Assembly: GCA_019915135.1 (NCBI GenBank)
Contig: JAHLMK010000016.1
Span: 1,116,001-1,180,000 of the forward strand
Direction: 5' to 3'
Length of the DNA stretch: 64,000 nt
Source: Strobilurus pachycystidiatus
Lineage: Eukaryota; Basidiomycota; Agaricomycetes; Agaricales; Physalacriaceae
In this document: piece by piece, positions 1-11,200 of the stretch
Numbering within the stretch: position 1 is the stretch's first letter
How the letters are laid out: each line of letters starts with the position of its first letter
The notes under the pieces: generated by a model
Databases searched by the model: none
What the model saw: only the letters and a program-made list of their open reading frames with translations
What the model was told of the DNA's origin: nothing
Translations under genes and position numbers: made by a program

Positions 1-1192
1 GCCCATAACACTTGAGGGAGATGTGTTTCGAATTTGGATGGCTAGCGGTCATGAGACATCAGACGATATCAAGTACTTATTGGAACCCCTCAGTACGACT
101 TATCAGTAGACGAGCTCTACTAGTAAGGTTCAGTCGCCATGGGATATCGAATTCAGACGGTAATAACTGGAATGTTTGAGAGAGGAGGGAAGCTTGTTGG
201 AGGTGTGATGGAAGTGCTGAAAGTTGCTCGAAACCAGCCAGTGTGACTGAACCATTGACTAGTACAAGTATACAGAATATTCATTCGCAAGCGATGTAAT
301 TTGTTGCGACGGCGGCAAGCTACGGATACCCTTGGCGGCTGATGGAAGGAGGGCGACGCGACTTCCTGTCTAGCCTGGACTTAGGGGAGGGGTCAACATC
401 GATGTCTCCAGTTCATCAACATTTTCTTGATCCGACGTAGAAGCCGGTCTCAAGCCGGCCTGAGCCGACCACGAGCTCTGGTGGATGCGGAGGGATGTTG
501 CCAGCTGGGAGGACCGTAATGTGTTGGTGTAGCCGTGTGTGAGAATGGGCTGAGCACCTGAGCGCTGTTGGTAGGGGTGCGGGAAGCAAAGTACGCGTTC
601 GATGGCCCCGCAGGTGTCGCGAGGTATAGTATGGGGAATACGCGACGTTGGGAAAGGAAGTTGTTGCACGGATCTCATCTCTTGACCGTCCGAGTCAGAT
701 TTGAGTGCACTCGGCTCATTCATTGGTGTAGTATGAGTTGTAAGTACCGAAGTCAAGAAAGATCTTGCGCAGATTACATGCTGTGTCACTAGGTATTACT
801 CATAAGCCAGAGACGGCAGCTCGGCCGAGCTGTCAAAAATTTGATGAAAGGGAGACGTCGATGTGACCCCCTCCCCTACGTCCAGGCTCTATACGAGAGA
901 ACGACTGTCTTCGCTCGTACTAGAGCCGGGTTAACCAGGCTACTTCCTGTCGTGGACGACAGTAGTAAAGTGCTGGTTGTGCTCATGATTAGTCGGTGTT
1001 GCCAATGGATGGCAGGTGATGGTACACGACACGACCTGACACGTATCATAGACGCTACCTCCGTTAAGGATGGCGTGCGTGCATGCTGCTCGAGATGGCA
1101 GCTGAAAACAGGGCGATAATCGGGGAAACAGACATACTTAGGTGGTGATGTGCTGCCGGCGGTTGCCGAAATGATGGGTGCCACGTATCCCG
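1..1192. other. No supported gene; upstream region of BiP
   Basis: No conserved protein is recognised here. The longest frame is on the minus strand at 370-789 (139 codons). It ends in a Thr/Pro/Ser-rich tail (residues LETSMLTPPLSPG), which has a coding-like look, but no family, intron pattern or start context supports it. The small plus-strand frames at 568-792 and 841-1119 look like chance ORFs. The last few hundred bases are the promoter region of the BiP gene. Confidence 0.4.
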
Positions 1193-1200
1193 ACACGTCA
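1193..1200 (-). promoter_or_regulatory. UPRE-like TGACGTGT site upstream of BiP
   Basis: The minus strand reads TGACGTGT, about 65 bp upstream of the BiP start codon. This matches the core of unfolded-protein-response elements (TGACGTG) bound by XBP1/Hac1-type bZIP factors. BiP is the classic target of that response, so the position makes sense. An 8-bp match is weak evidence on its own. Confidence 0.35.
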
Positions 1201-1208
1201 AGCTTGCC

Positions 1209-1216
1209 TATATAAA
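1209..1216 (+). promoter_or_regulatory. TATA box of BiP gene
   Basis: TATATAAA lies 47-54 bp upstream of the ATG at 1263. It is followed by a short AT-rich and pyrimidine-rich leader (including tttctcttttcatc), typical of a strongly expressed fungal gene with a short 5' UTR. Confidence 0.55.
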
Positions 1217-1262
1217 GAATTCAAAAGTTAGACCGTCCGCATTTCTCTTTTCATCAACCACC

Positions 1263-3567
1263 ATGGGGTCGACACGAAGGATGGCCTCTTGCCTCTCCTT
1301 TGCCTTCTTTGCCTTCCTTGCTCTTCTCTGTTCAGTCAGAGCAGACGATGCCACCAGTGAATTCGGCACTGTCATCGGTATCGGTGAGCACCTTTCCTGC
1401 TCTGCGCCGCAACCTTCTTGCTCACATACAACACAGATCTTGGAACAACATACTCCTGCGTTGGGTACGCGCCCCTCCCAGCCGCTGTCGGCGCGCTTTT
1501 CTGACCCTTTCACAGTGTGCAGCGCGGCGGACGTGTCGAAATCATCGCCAACGACCAGGGCCACCGTATCACTCCCTCATGGGTCGCCTTCTCCGACGAG
1601 GAGCGCCTCGTCGGTGACTCTGCCAAGAACGCCTTCCACTCCAACCCCAGGAACACGGTCTTCGACGCCAAGCGCCTCATTGGCCGCAAAATGGACGACA
1701 AGGACATCGAGCGCGACATCAAGCACTGGCCTTTCAAGGTCTCTGAGAAGAACGGAAAGCCGGCCATCTCTGTCGAGTACAAGGGCGAGACCCGCGACTT
1801 CACCCCCGAGGAGATCTCCGCCATGGTCCTCGTCAAAATGAAAGAGACTGCCGAGGCGTACCTTGGTGAGAAGGTCACCCACGCCGTGGTCACTGTCCCT
1901 GCCTGTGCGTTGCACTCCACCTCTTTCTCTGTTTTTTTTCCTGATTTTTTTTTCCTTCACAGACTTCAACGACGCTCAACGCCAGGCCACCAAGGACGCC
2001 GGTACCATCGCCGGTCTCCAGGTCCTCCGTATCATCAACGAGCCCACCGCCGCCGCCATCGCCTACGGTCTCAACAAGAAAGGCGGTGAATCTCAGATCA
2101 TCGTCTACGATCTCGGTGGTGGAACTTTCGATGTCTCCCTCCTCTCCATTGACGACGGTGTCTTCGAGGTCCTGGCCACTGCTGGTGACACCCATCTTGG
2201 TGGCGAAGATTTCGACAACCGCGTTATCGACTACCTCGTCAAGTCGTACAAGAAGAAGACCGGCACCGACGTCACCCCCAACCTCCGCGCCCTGGGTAAA
2301 CTAAAGCGCGAAGTCGAGAAGGCCAAGAGGACGCTCTCCAACCAACAGTCCACTCGCATCGAAATCGAGTCCTTCGAGGACGGCAACGACTTCTCCGAGA
2401 CCCTCACCCGCGCCAAGTTCGAGGAACTGAACATGGACTTGTTCAGGAAGACCATGAAGCCTGTTGAGCAGGTCCTCAAGGACGCCAACGTCAAGAAGGA
2501 GGATATCGATGAGGTTAGCGTGATTTTCCTTTGTTTCCTCTTCTCAATGCTAATTCTTTCCAGGTCGTTCTCGTCGGTGGCTCTACTCGTATCCCCAAGG
2601 TCCAGCAGCTCCTCAAGGAGTACTTCGGTGGCAAGGAGCCTTCCAAGGGTATTAACCCCGATGAGGCCGTCGCCTACGGTGCTGCCGTCCAGGGTGGTAT
2701 CCTCTCTGGTGCCGAAGGAACTGCCGACGTCGTCCTCGTCGATGTCTGCCCTCTTACACTCGGTATCGAGACCACCGGAGGTGTCTTCACCAAATTGATT
2801 GCCAGGAACACCGTCATTCCTACCAGGAAGAGTCAGATGTACGTGTCTTTTCCATTTTCAGCTTTCATGACATGTGCTCACTGTCTTTTCGCAGCTTCTC
2901 CACTGCCGCCGACAACCAGCCCACTGTCCTCATCCAGGTCTTCGAGGGTGAGCGTTCGTTGACCAAGGATAACAACCTCCTCGGCAAGTTTGAGCTCTCG
3001 AGCATTCCTCCCGCTCCTCGCGGCGTTCCTCAGATTGAGGTCACCTTCGAGATTGATGCCAACGGTATCATGAAGGTTGCTGCCGCCGACAAGGGAACGT
3101 AAGTGATATTGAACCTCTACTCTATTCGTGTTGCTCACGACGACCCCAGTGGCAAGTCCGAATCGATCACCATCACCAACGAGAAGGGCCGTCTGTCCCA
3201 GGAAGAGATCGACCGTATGGTCGCTGAGGCTGAGGCCTTCGCGTCCGAGGACGAGGCCCAGCGCAAGCGTATCGAGGCCCTCAACTCCCTCTCTGCCTTT
3301 GTGTACGGACTCAAGTCCCAGGTCGCTGACCAGGAGGGTCTCGGCGGCAAGATCAGCGACGAGGACAAGAAGACGATTCTTGACGCCGTCAAGGAGACCA
3401 CGGACTGGCTGGACGAGTACGGCCAGACCGCGACCGAGGACGACCTCCAGGAGAAGCTGGCCGAGGTCCAGGGCGTCGTCAACCCGATAACGACAAAACT
3501 GTACAGTGGCGGTGCACCGGCGTCGGAGGACGACGACGATGTGTATGGTGACCACGATGAGCTCTAG
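1263..3567 (+). CDS. KAR2: ER-lumenal Hsp70 chaperone BiP/Kar2
   Basis: This is the ER Hsp70, an ATP-driven chaperone for import, folding and ER quality control. Seven exons are visible: 1263-1383, a 28-nt exon 1437-1464, 1516-1904, 1963-2513, 2564-2838, 2895-3098 and 3150-3567. All join in frame by GT-AG introns of about 50-60 nt. Residues 1-25 or so form a signal peptide (hydrophobic [11 protein letters not shown] after MGSTRR). The Hsp70 signatures follow: [10 protein letters not shown] (assembled across the microexon), the phosphate-2 loop [12 protein letters not shown], the adenosine motif [13 protein letters not shown], and the substrate-binding domain. The protein ends in HDEL, the ER-retrieval signal, which separates it from cytosolic and mitochondrial Hsp70s. 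A second in-frame Met at codon 7 could also start translation; both leave the signal peptide. A UPRE-like site and a TATA box precede it. Confidence 0.97.
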
Positions 3568-4569
3568 TGCCATTTATACGATGGGCTCTAGATGTGTATT
3601 CATACTGAGACTTGCATTTGCATAACTACCAATACCCCCCTCCCACTTACTTTATTATTGATGATGGATGGGGTGCAGCACGTAGCTTTTGGCATTTAAT
3701 TCGTTTGGTAGATACAGAGAGCGTATAGCACCGAACTACAATGAAACATCCCAAAAAAGCGTAAAAACAACTGTTGTATGAGTGTCAATGAGAAGAGTTT
3801 GATCGTAATTGGGTCTTTCCTCGAGGTGGAACTGTGGCGCTGGAACGCGCACATACCGACCTCGATCCACTTGTTGCAGAATTTACTCCAGGCAAGTGCA
3901 GTAAAGGGCCCGCGTATATTATGCCGCGCAAGACGCGCAAAATCATGGTATGCCACCCATGGCCATCACCTAGACTGGACCGCGGCTACTAGCTATGTAT
4001 CCTTGCAGACAAGTGCCACGCGATCACTTACTGGCGCGTCGCATTCAGACCGAGCCGCAAAAAAACAACACTTACCACACAGTCATCATCTTCCTCGCCC
4101 GGTTCCGGCACTGTTCCCAATCCTCCTCCCGAGTGAGCAGATCAATGACAACGCTGGTAGATTGGTTTGGCCACATTCACTATCCAGCCAAGCTTCTTGA
4201 CCGTATCATACTTCCCGATCCTGCCAACATAGCATCGACTCTCCAAAGCATACCCCCATGTCGAGCCTATAGCAGTGCATGTACCCATCGGAATGGGCTA
4301 ACGAAATATGACCAAATTCAGCGCTCGCTGCTAGATGAAAGATCAAAATGGATCCAACATCACGCGCAGATGATACGCGGACTCGATTGTAAGTGGCCGT
4401 GGAGAGAGCGCGACTGAGTGATGCAAAGGATCGCCGGACGCAGCAAAGACGACATACGTGTACTGGAATCATTCGTTGATCTGCTCAATGTCTAATGGAT
4501 TTGCCAAACACGCACTAAATGAGTAAACAGAAACAGTGAAAAGAAGAGATGATAGTGAGAACATCGTGC
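3568..4569. other. Intergenic, no supported gene
   Basis: About 1 kb between the BiP stop and the stop of the next minus-strand gene. Two plus-strand frames of 140 codons (3778-4200 and 3995-4417) overlap each other in different frames and resemble nothing I know. The stretch holds the 3' ends of both flanking genes and otherwise shows nothing. Confidence 0.5.
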
Positions 4570-6111
4570 CTAACTCCTGCCATTGCGTAGACGCTCCAAC
4601 TCGGAAGCCATGTCTGCGATCTTCGCAGCATCAGCAGCTTCTCTGGCTGCAGCGGCGGCTTCTCTGGCTTGCGCGTCAGTGATGGCCTGGGCGGCGGCGG
4701 CTTGCGCGTCAGCGATTGCCTTGGCAGCGACGGCTTGCGCATCAGTGATTGCTCTGGCAGCGGTGGCTTGCGCGTCAGTGACTGCCTTGGCAGCGGCGGC
4801 TTCTCTGGCTTGCGCGTCTGCAATCGTCTTAGCATCTGCGGCTTCTCTGGCTTGCGCGTCTGCAATCGTCTTAGCATCGGCGGCTTGTCTGGCTTGCGCG
4901 TCAGTGATTGTCTTGGAAGCGGCGGCTTCTCTGGATGCAGCCGTATCAAATCCATGCAGGACATTCATCCGACGCTGCATAAGATGATTGAGAGACAGCT
5001 AGAGACAACTCGATAATGACAGACCTCCTTTGCCTCAGAAAACTGCTCTTGGTTTTGACGCCACTGCTTTCGATATGCCTCCTGGAGGGCCGGAAGTCTA
5101 TGCTTTTCCGGAAGCTTAGCGAATACTGCGGGCGAGATACCCCAGAATTTCTTCTGCTTTTTGACAGCTTTCTCAGGTGAGTCGGAGACCCCCGTCTCTT
5201 TGGACATGATGTCCCAGAGCATGCTCGCGAACCAATAACATTGAGTGGTCACGAGGTTGTACGAGGTCGATTCCCGGCTCAAGACAGCTGCCATCGTGAG
5301 AAGTTGTTCCAGGAGGAACTCATTCTCCTTTGGAAAGTCGAGATGCCTGAGGGCCTGCGACGGCGCGCTGTCGTCCATCGTCTTTCCAAGACAGTAGGAC
5401 ACTGTGTCGTCGGCCTTTCGGCCGAAGCTGTCAGAAGACCAGGCGATTGAGTGGCTGACACTCGAGAAAGAGCCTGAGACTGTGGGCTTAGTAGCGGGCC
5501 TTTCGGCGGGAACGGGGGAACCAGAGCGGCTAGGCGGCGAAGACGGGGGCGTGGAAGCAGGCAAGGGCTGGAGGGAAGTCGAGGAAGCCCCTGCATCAAA
5601 CACCGGCGGGTTTGTCTGTCCTACGCGGACAATCAGCATTGGGTGAGGCATGTTTGAGAAGGTGCAGCGGCTTACCATCAACCACGACTGTCGGAGAGCC
5701 GTCATTCTTCTTCTTTTCCTCGGCCTCAGCAGCCTTCGCTTGATTCGCCTTCGCCTCCGACTCACTAAAACGCTCTAGCTTGACCACAGCGCGTTCCGCA
5801 GGAGTGCCATCGCCATCCGGAAACTCCAGCCAAGCAACGATATATTCATGCCGGCTACCGGATTTATACTTGAAGTACGTGGCCTTTCTGACAAGCCAAT
5901 GGCCGAAGTCCAGTGGCGAGTGGGTTCGCAGAGATAGTAATAGACTGTCCGCATTGTCGGACTTGAGCTTCTTGTAGAAGACGGGATGATTGACAGCATC
6001 CCAGTTTGCCGTAGAAGAGGATGGGGCGCGCGGATGCATAAATGAAACGATGAAGCGCTTGAGTCGAGTGAGGAGGCCCATGTCAAAAGCGAGGACGGCG
6101 AGGTATTTCAA
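4570..6111 (-). CDS. Uncharacterised protein with C-terminal Ala-rich coiled coil
   Basis: Family not recognised. Three exons on the minus strand: 6111-5676, 5620-5027 and about 4976-4570. The first intron (5621-5675) is a clear gtaagc...tag. The second uses a weaker gtctgt donor and a tgcag acceptor and keeps the frame. The product is about 480 residues. The N-terminal part (HPVFYKKLKSDNADSLLLS... then DFGHWLVRKATYFKYK...) looks like a conserved globular domain. A Pro/Ser-rich linker follows (SLQPLPASTPPSSPPSRSGS), then a helical region rich in Leu, Trp and Cys. The last 120 residues are almost all Ala with repeats of the type AREAADAKTIADAQ (14 residues) and AVAAKAIADAQ (11 residues), which predicts a long coiled coil. 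An additional short charged segment (EAEAKANQAKAAEAEEKKKN-like) lies in exon 1. Confidence 0.65.
4580..4940 (-). repeat. Tandem 33/42-bp coding repeats (DAQA coiled coil)
   Basis: On the plus strand the motif gcttgcgcgtcagtgat or a close variant recurs every 33 or 42 bp. It encodes about eight DAQ-containing units of 11 or 14 residues in the C-terminal exon of the preceding gene. Units are near-identical in DNA, for example two copies of tctctggcttgcgcgtctgc, which suggests recent unequal crossing-over or slippage. Confidence 0.8.
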
Positions 6112-6510
6112 TGGTATGGTGGACTGCAGGCAACGTGTGAGCAGCGTGCTTGCCAGTTAAGCTCAGCTCAGTAAGCGCGCAAGAAGCGATAGTGATCAAG
6201 CTCTTTCGAGTGAGGACGCATGAGTGAACATCTGGCGAACATGGAGGCAGGTATTGAAAGGCAACGTGCCCTGCATTGAACGGCAGATGACGTAATCGTT
6301 TTCCGCCGGCAAACGCTGAGAGTTGAATTCGAATCGTCAAGCGCCCTGGGAGACGTGTTGATCCTCTCGATATCGCGATGATCATAGTCACGGAACGCAC
6401 ACCCTTCCACTCTCCCATGTACCGCATTCCCCGCATCACAGCCTCGAGCTTGCCATGAGCAATTCGATCAGCGCAACACACTGCAGTGCCTCTTGATCCG
6501 AACCATCAAA
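6112..6510. other. Divergent intergenic region, no gene seen
   Basis: About 400 bp between the start of the coiled-coil protein gene (-) and the GGPP synthase start (+). The minus-strand frames here (6083-6481 and 6168-6410) overlap and show no family. It probably holds both promoters; no clear TATA box is seen. Confidence 0.4.
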
Positions 6511-7834
6511 ATGTCACAGCTATCGATGTATGAAGGCCTACTGGACAAGCTTGCTGAAGAATCAGAATGGTCTCACACAAATGAAACGGTTGCCTGCCAT
6601 CTCTCACGCGTTGCGGTGTCTTCACGCTGATATCGACCTGGAAGGCCTTGCTGGAACCCTTCACCTACGTCTCCTCCAACCCAGGCAAAGATATGCGTAG
6701 TAGACTAATTGAGGCGTTCAATCTCTGGCTCCATGTACCGCAGGAGACGACAACCCTCATTGCGTGGATAGTGAGCATGTTACACAATGCCAGTTTACTG
6801 TAAGCTAAGCTCTATCGATCACGAACCTGTTATAACAGATGCGAACAATTCCAGGATCGATGACATTGAGGATGGCTCCCAATAACGTAGGGGTCAGCCT
6901 GGTACGCGCTTCTCTATCAGTCTGTTAGCGATGCATACCTCATCACATGCAGTCGCCCACAAGATCTATGGGACGCCACAAACGATCAATACAGCCAATT
7001 ACGTGTACTTCCTTGCCTACCGAGAACTTCAAGCCCTTCGAGCGGACGGAAGAGCGGACTTGGATGCCATTGTGACCACTGAGCTATTATCTTTACATCG
7101 AGGACAGGGCCTTGAACTGCAGTGGCGAGACAGTCTACAATGCCCGAGCGAAGAAGATTACATACAGATGGTCAATAACAGTGCGTCCACTCAGGCTATT
7201 AGTTGTGTTATGATTCAGAGACCGGCGGGCTCCTTCGGATTGGTATCAAGCTTATGATGGCCTGTGCAACTACAAACGCGGACGTGTAGGTCGACTCAGC
7301 GTGTCTAGTAACCTGTTTGAGACCTAACATCGAATTCATTTCATTCTAGCGATTACGTTCCTCTCGTCAATCTCATTGGTGTCTATTTTCAGATACGCGA
7401 TGACTTGATGAAACTGCAGAGTCCCGAGGTATGTAGATCCCTATGCTCTACGAGCGAAGTCGTCTAAATAGAACGCCTCCTTCTGGAATCTGCAGTATAG
7501 CAGCAACAAGGGCTTTGCTGAAGACCTCACGGAGGGGAAGTTCTCGTTTCCGGTGGTTCATGGCATTCATGCCGACACATCCAACCGTCAGGTCATGAAC
7601 GTTCTTCAAAAAAGGCCGACGACGCCGACGTTGAAATGTCACGCCATTTCATATCTGAAAGAGCGGACCAAGTCTCTTGACTATAGTCTGCAAGTCCTCG
7701 ATGTGCTGGAACGTCGCATTCGCGGAGAGATAGAAGACTTGGAGGGAATGAAGGTCTTGGAGGACTTATGGATTATTTCAGTGTTGACGGCAAGACGTTC
7801 CAATGACTATATTTCGTTCGCTGAAGTGCGCTGA
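6511..7834 (+). pseudogene. Geranylgeranyl diphosphate synthase with in-frame stop
   Basis: Polyprenyl synthetases of this type condense FPP or smaller prenyl diphosphates with IPP to give GGPP, used for protein prenylation and diterpenoids. The conserved order is clear: YVSSNPGKDMRSRLIEAFN, SMLHNASLLIDDIEDGSQ (first Asp-rich motif DDIED), [65 protein letters not shown] (second Asp-rich region) and GFAEDLTEGKFSFPVVHG. Exons start at ATG 6511 and join through introns beginning at 6589, near 6802, at 6902 and further on. The exon 6855-6901 reads ...GlySerGln-TAA-ArgArgGlyGlnPro, so codon 6883-6885 is a stop where the family has a residue, usually Leu, before RRG. No alternative splice within this short exon avoids it. 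The second Asp-rich motif ends in Lys where the family usually has Asn or Asp. The rest is open, so this is a recent null allele, a sequencing error, or readthrough. Confidence 0.8.
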
Positions 7835-8219
7835 CGCTCCGAGAGGTCCATTCATAGCGATCAAGTGGCGGACCGGTGATGTTAGCTTTCTCCTCGAAAC
7901 GGTTGACAACCATCGATCTAGCACTCGCAACTTTGCTAGCTTACTCGAATATGGAGCCACATTATACCTAACCTCAGTAAATGCTGCACTGTCAGCAGCG
8001 ATATGGTCCAAGGACATTAGTGTCCTTGTTGGTTGACCGGTTGGCTATTCGTTGCAACGAGTGCGGTTGACTCCCCAGATTGAAACCCATCCTTTCTCGC
8101 TCAGTCACCATAGTCTTACCAGCTTTTGTTGACGGCACAATTAGAGAATAAACTGATACATTACATGGGATTCCAAAATACAGTGTGCTATATATCTCAA
8201 CGCTAGTTCAGTCAGAGTA
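7835..8219. other. Convergent 3' intergenic region
   Basis: 385 bp between the stops of the GGPP synthase (+) and NUP192 (-). Short frames here show no family. It should hold the two 3' UTRs. Confidence 0.4.
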
Positions 8220-11200
8220 TTATGAGAGCGCCATCTCATCCCCATTATCGTCTTGATGTAGACCAGCCGTATCACGCAACCGGCGATCCATAATATCCAC
8301 ATACGCCTGGTTGTCTCGCCATTCGCCACCGAGTCTCTACGAGGAAGCGGTCAGCTCTATGTGAACGGCAGGCAGTGTCGAACGACGTACGGTTCCCCTC
8401 AGCTTCTGGAGAACAGGCTGCAAACTCTTCCCAATCTCTTGCCGGAACGGCTCTGGATCGGGCATCGACAGCAATCGTATAGCATAGCTTTTCCCTTCAG
8501 CAGGTTTCGCCTGTTGCCCCTCACAGTAGTACATGATATGTCGCCAGAGCAGCAACAGTATCATCTCCGTCGTCTGGATGACAATTTTCACGTCCTTCTT
8601 CTGCCCTTCCTCGATCCGTTCGTACACTTGACAAACAAGCGTTCGCTTTTGGTTGATGTTGAGCTCTTGGAGTACCGCGGGGTCCAATATGACAACCTGT
8701 GGTTCGAGTCAGTATTTGCTCGGAATAAGAGGTCAGTGAGTTACATCTTGCGCGCTCTCGACAGAGACGTTTTCTCGAGACTCCAGCTCCGAGGTGATGA
8801 AAGCCATCTGGTGGAGAATAGCCTGGAGGTCGCCTAGAACGTCCGACAGTGCTTGCGCCATGTCGCCCAAAGTAGGCAGTGTTGCTGTAAGCCAAATGAG
8901 TCTTTTCTGAATTTCTAAATCACAAACACCACTTGCCAATGAAATGAGAACCACGGTCATCTGTCCTTGGGGCCGCAGTGGAAGGTGACAACACGACGTT
9001 GATTTCAGGTTCTGCAGTAAAGGCGGCCGTCAGTAGAAGAAGCGAAGACAGACGCAAGCAGCTGACCAGTGAAGTCGCTCGCTGCACCCAAGTATGCAAC
9101 GACAGCTTTTCGAAGTAGACGCTCCTTCTGACGAACGGCTGCACTAAACTTGCTTTCTGACCCCAGCCCTGTCACATTTTGTCAGATGTAGCTGAAGCTA
9201 GCGGTGCAAATAACACACCTGTCGCACGCGTATTCGAGTCTATGAGCTCTCCGTCCGCGATAGGCTTCACAGTTTCGAGCCAGCGCCCCATTCTCAAGCA
9301 TTGTGGTGAGAGGGCAAGAATGGCCGCATGTATAGCACCGAATCCAGAGTTCGTAGAGGCCTTGATGAGAGGATCAGTTTTCAGAAGGGTCTCCAATAAG
9401 ATCCGAATTACCAAGTCTGTCTTGGGCACGACCGGAAGGATATTGTGCGCGAGAGTAATAAGCAAATGAATCTCTTCCAGTAACGACAGCGAAGGATCTT
9501 CCGTTTCGTTCCGTAGCAAGATAACGATAGTGGGACTGTGCTTCGACAAGAAATCCAGTGCCTGTTTATTGGCGTCAAGCTTGCTTCACCACGGTGATAA
9601 TGAGGTGCGTTTACCTGATTCGTCGCTGAAGCATGTTTGGAGCCTAGAGTCGCAACTACGGCGTTCACGAGCTCAATCGCGGGCATAAAGAGCTGGTGAT
9701 AACGTTGGACGGCTGGTGGTAGGAATGTGTCCTGATCTAGAACGTGCGTCATTGAGGTCAGATAGAGCGTCAGAAAGCATAAAAAAGACTCGCCCATGAA
9801 GTCTTGGTCTCCTTCTGGCCTGGCATCGAGGTAGTCGCACCTTCCCAACACAGACACGACGTTAGCTTCCAACAATCGCTCCGCACCAGGTCTCGAGTGG
9901 GCAAGCTGAATGAACAGCGACATCTTCGCCTCATAAACATAGAGCGCATTGAGGTCATCTGCAGAGTATGTTGATTAGACTAACCGAGTGAGCAAGTCAC
10001 GACGTATAAGCACTTACCAGGATCAGGCTTGAGAACCGCCTGCAAAGCCAAGTCCGACTCTCCGATTGCATGAATGAAGTTGGTCAGAATACCGTGCCGG
10101 ACCAGGTACGACAAGACGAGGTACTGCTTCTCCGCCGCCGATAGCTGGCACAGAGAGGTCAACAACATGAATGCCACCGTCTTCCATACTTCAGAGCCAT
10201 CAATCGCATCCCTGGAAATCGTCGTCACCAGGCGCTCGAGGCCACCCTTCATCAAGGCTAGGCTATTAGCCTGTAACGGGGAACTTCCAATGTTGCGAGT
10301 TGGAGCCTGAATATCATCGGAGAAGACATCTCGGGTACTGGCCGCCAGGGACATGGACATAGAGAGGGCGTTGGACTCTGGAGAAGCAAGGACAGAGGAC
10401 GACGGAGCTATGAGGTGCAGGTAGTTGACAATGGACGCATACAGATTGCCTCGAACTAGTTCGAGTCGACTGTTGTCGACGATGCACTCCAGGATGTTCT
10501 TGAGGATGGTGTAGAGTCGCTCGGCGGGTAAGACATTACTCTCAGGATCCCCGGAGATGGACGAGAGGATCAGCTGCTGCTGTCTGTCTTCTCGAAGCTT
10601 GGTGATAGCCGACAGAGTCATCTCAGCTAAGAGTACGGCCGTCGAGTCTTCAATCTCCGATGAATGGAGGATTGGCGGTAGAATATGTAGAAGATCGAAA
10701 AGCATATTCTCCCGAAGATCGTGGGGAAGACGGTGGAAGCACCGAATGAGAGCCATGTCCAACATCTTGCGCCACGACTCGAATCCTGACGCGGCAGCAA
10801 ACGCAACCTCGCGTCTGTGATTCTCTACCGCGCAGCTCTCCATGATGTACTGGGACTCAAGCGCCACCTGCTCCATATTCGCCGGTGTGGCAATCTTGCT
10901 CTGAGCAACGAGAGAGCGACGAGCAGAACTCAACAATGAGAGCAAAGCTGCCCGGTCAATGACTTCACAGCCCGAAATGTCTTTGCGAGCGCAGGAATGG
11001 AGTGGGAGCTGAGCGAGGTACTTGAGTTCCAGCGGCTGAACGATCAGGTGGTCGGACCAGTCAAACGCCAACGAATGCAGGAACTCGATAATCCGCATAT
11101 TGGACTGCCCGACCTCCCGGAACGTGTCAAAAATAGTATCCTCCCACTCCGGATCGGTGTCGTAGATAGGCTGGGTGCTGAACAAAATAGAAAGCAACTC

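Noticed and set aside
2878..3573. 231-codon open frame antisense to BiP
   Set aside because: It is the shadow of strongly biased coding sequence on the plus strand; no family resemblance and no introns or start context.
4583..4987. Ala/Cys-rich plus-strand frame (134 codons)
   Set aside because: Reverse complement of the DAQ repeat coiled-coil exon; repetitive only because the true strand is.
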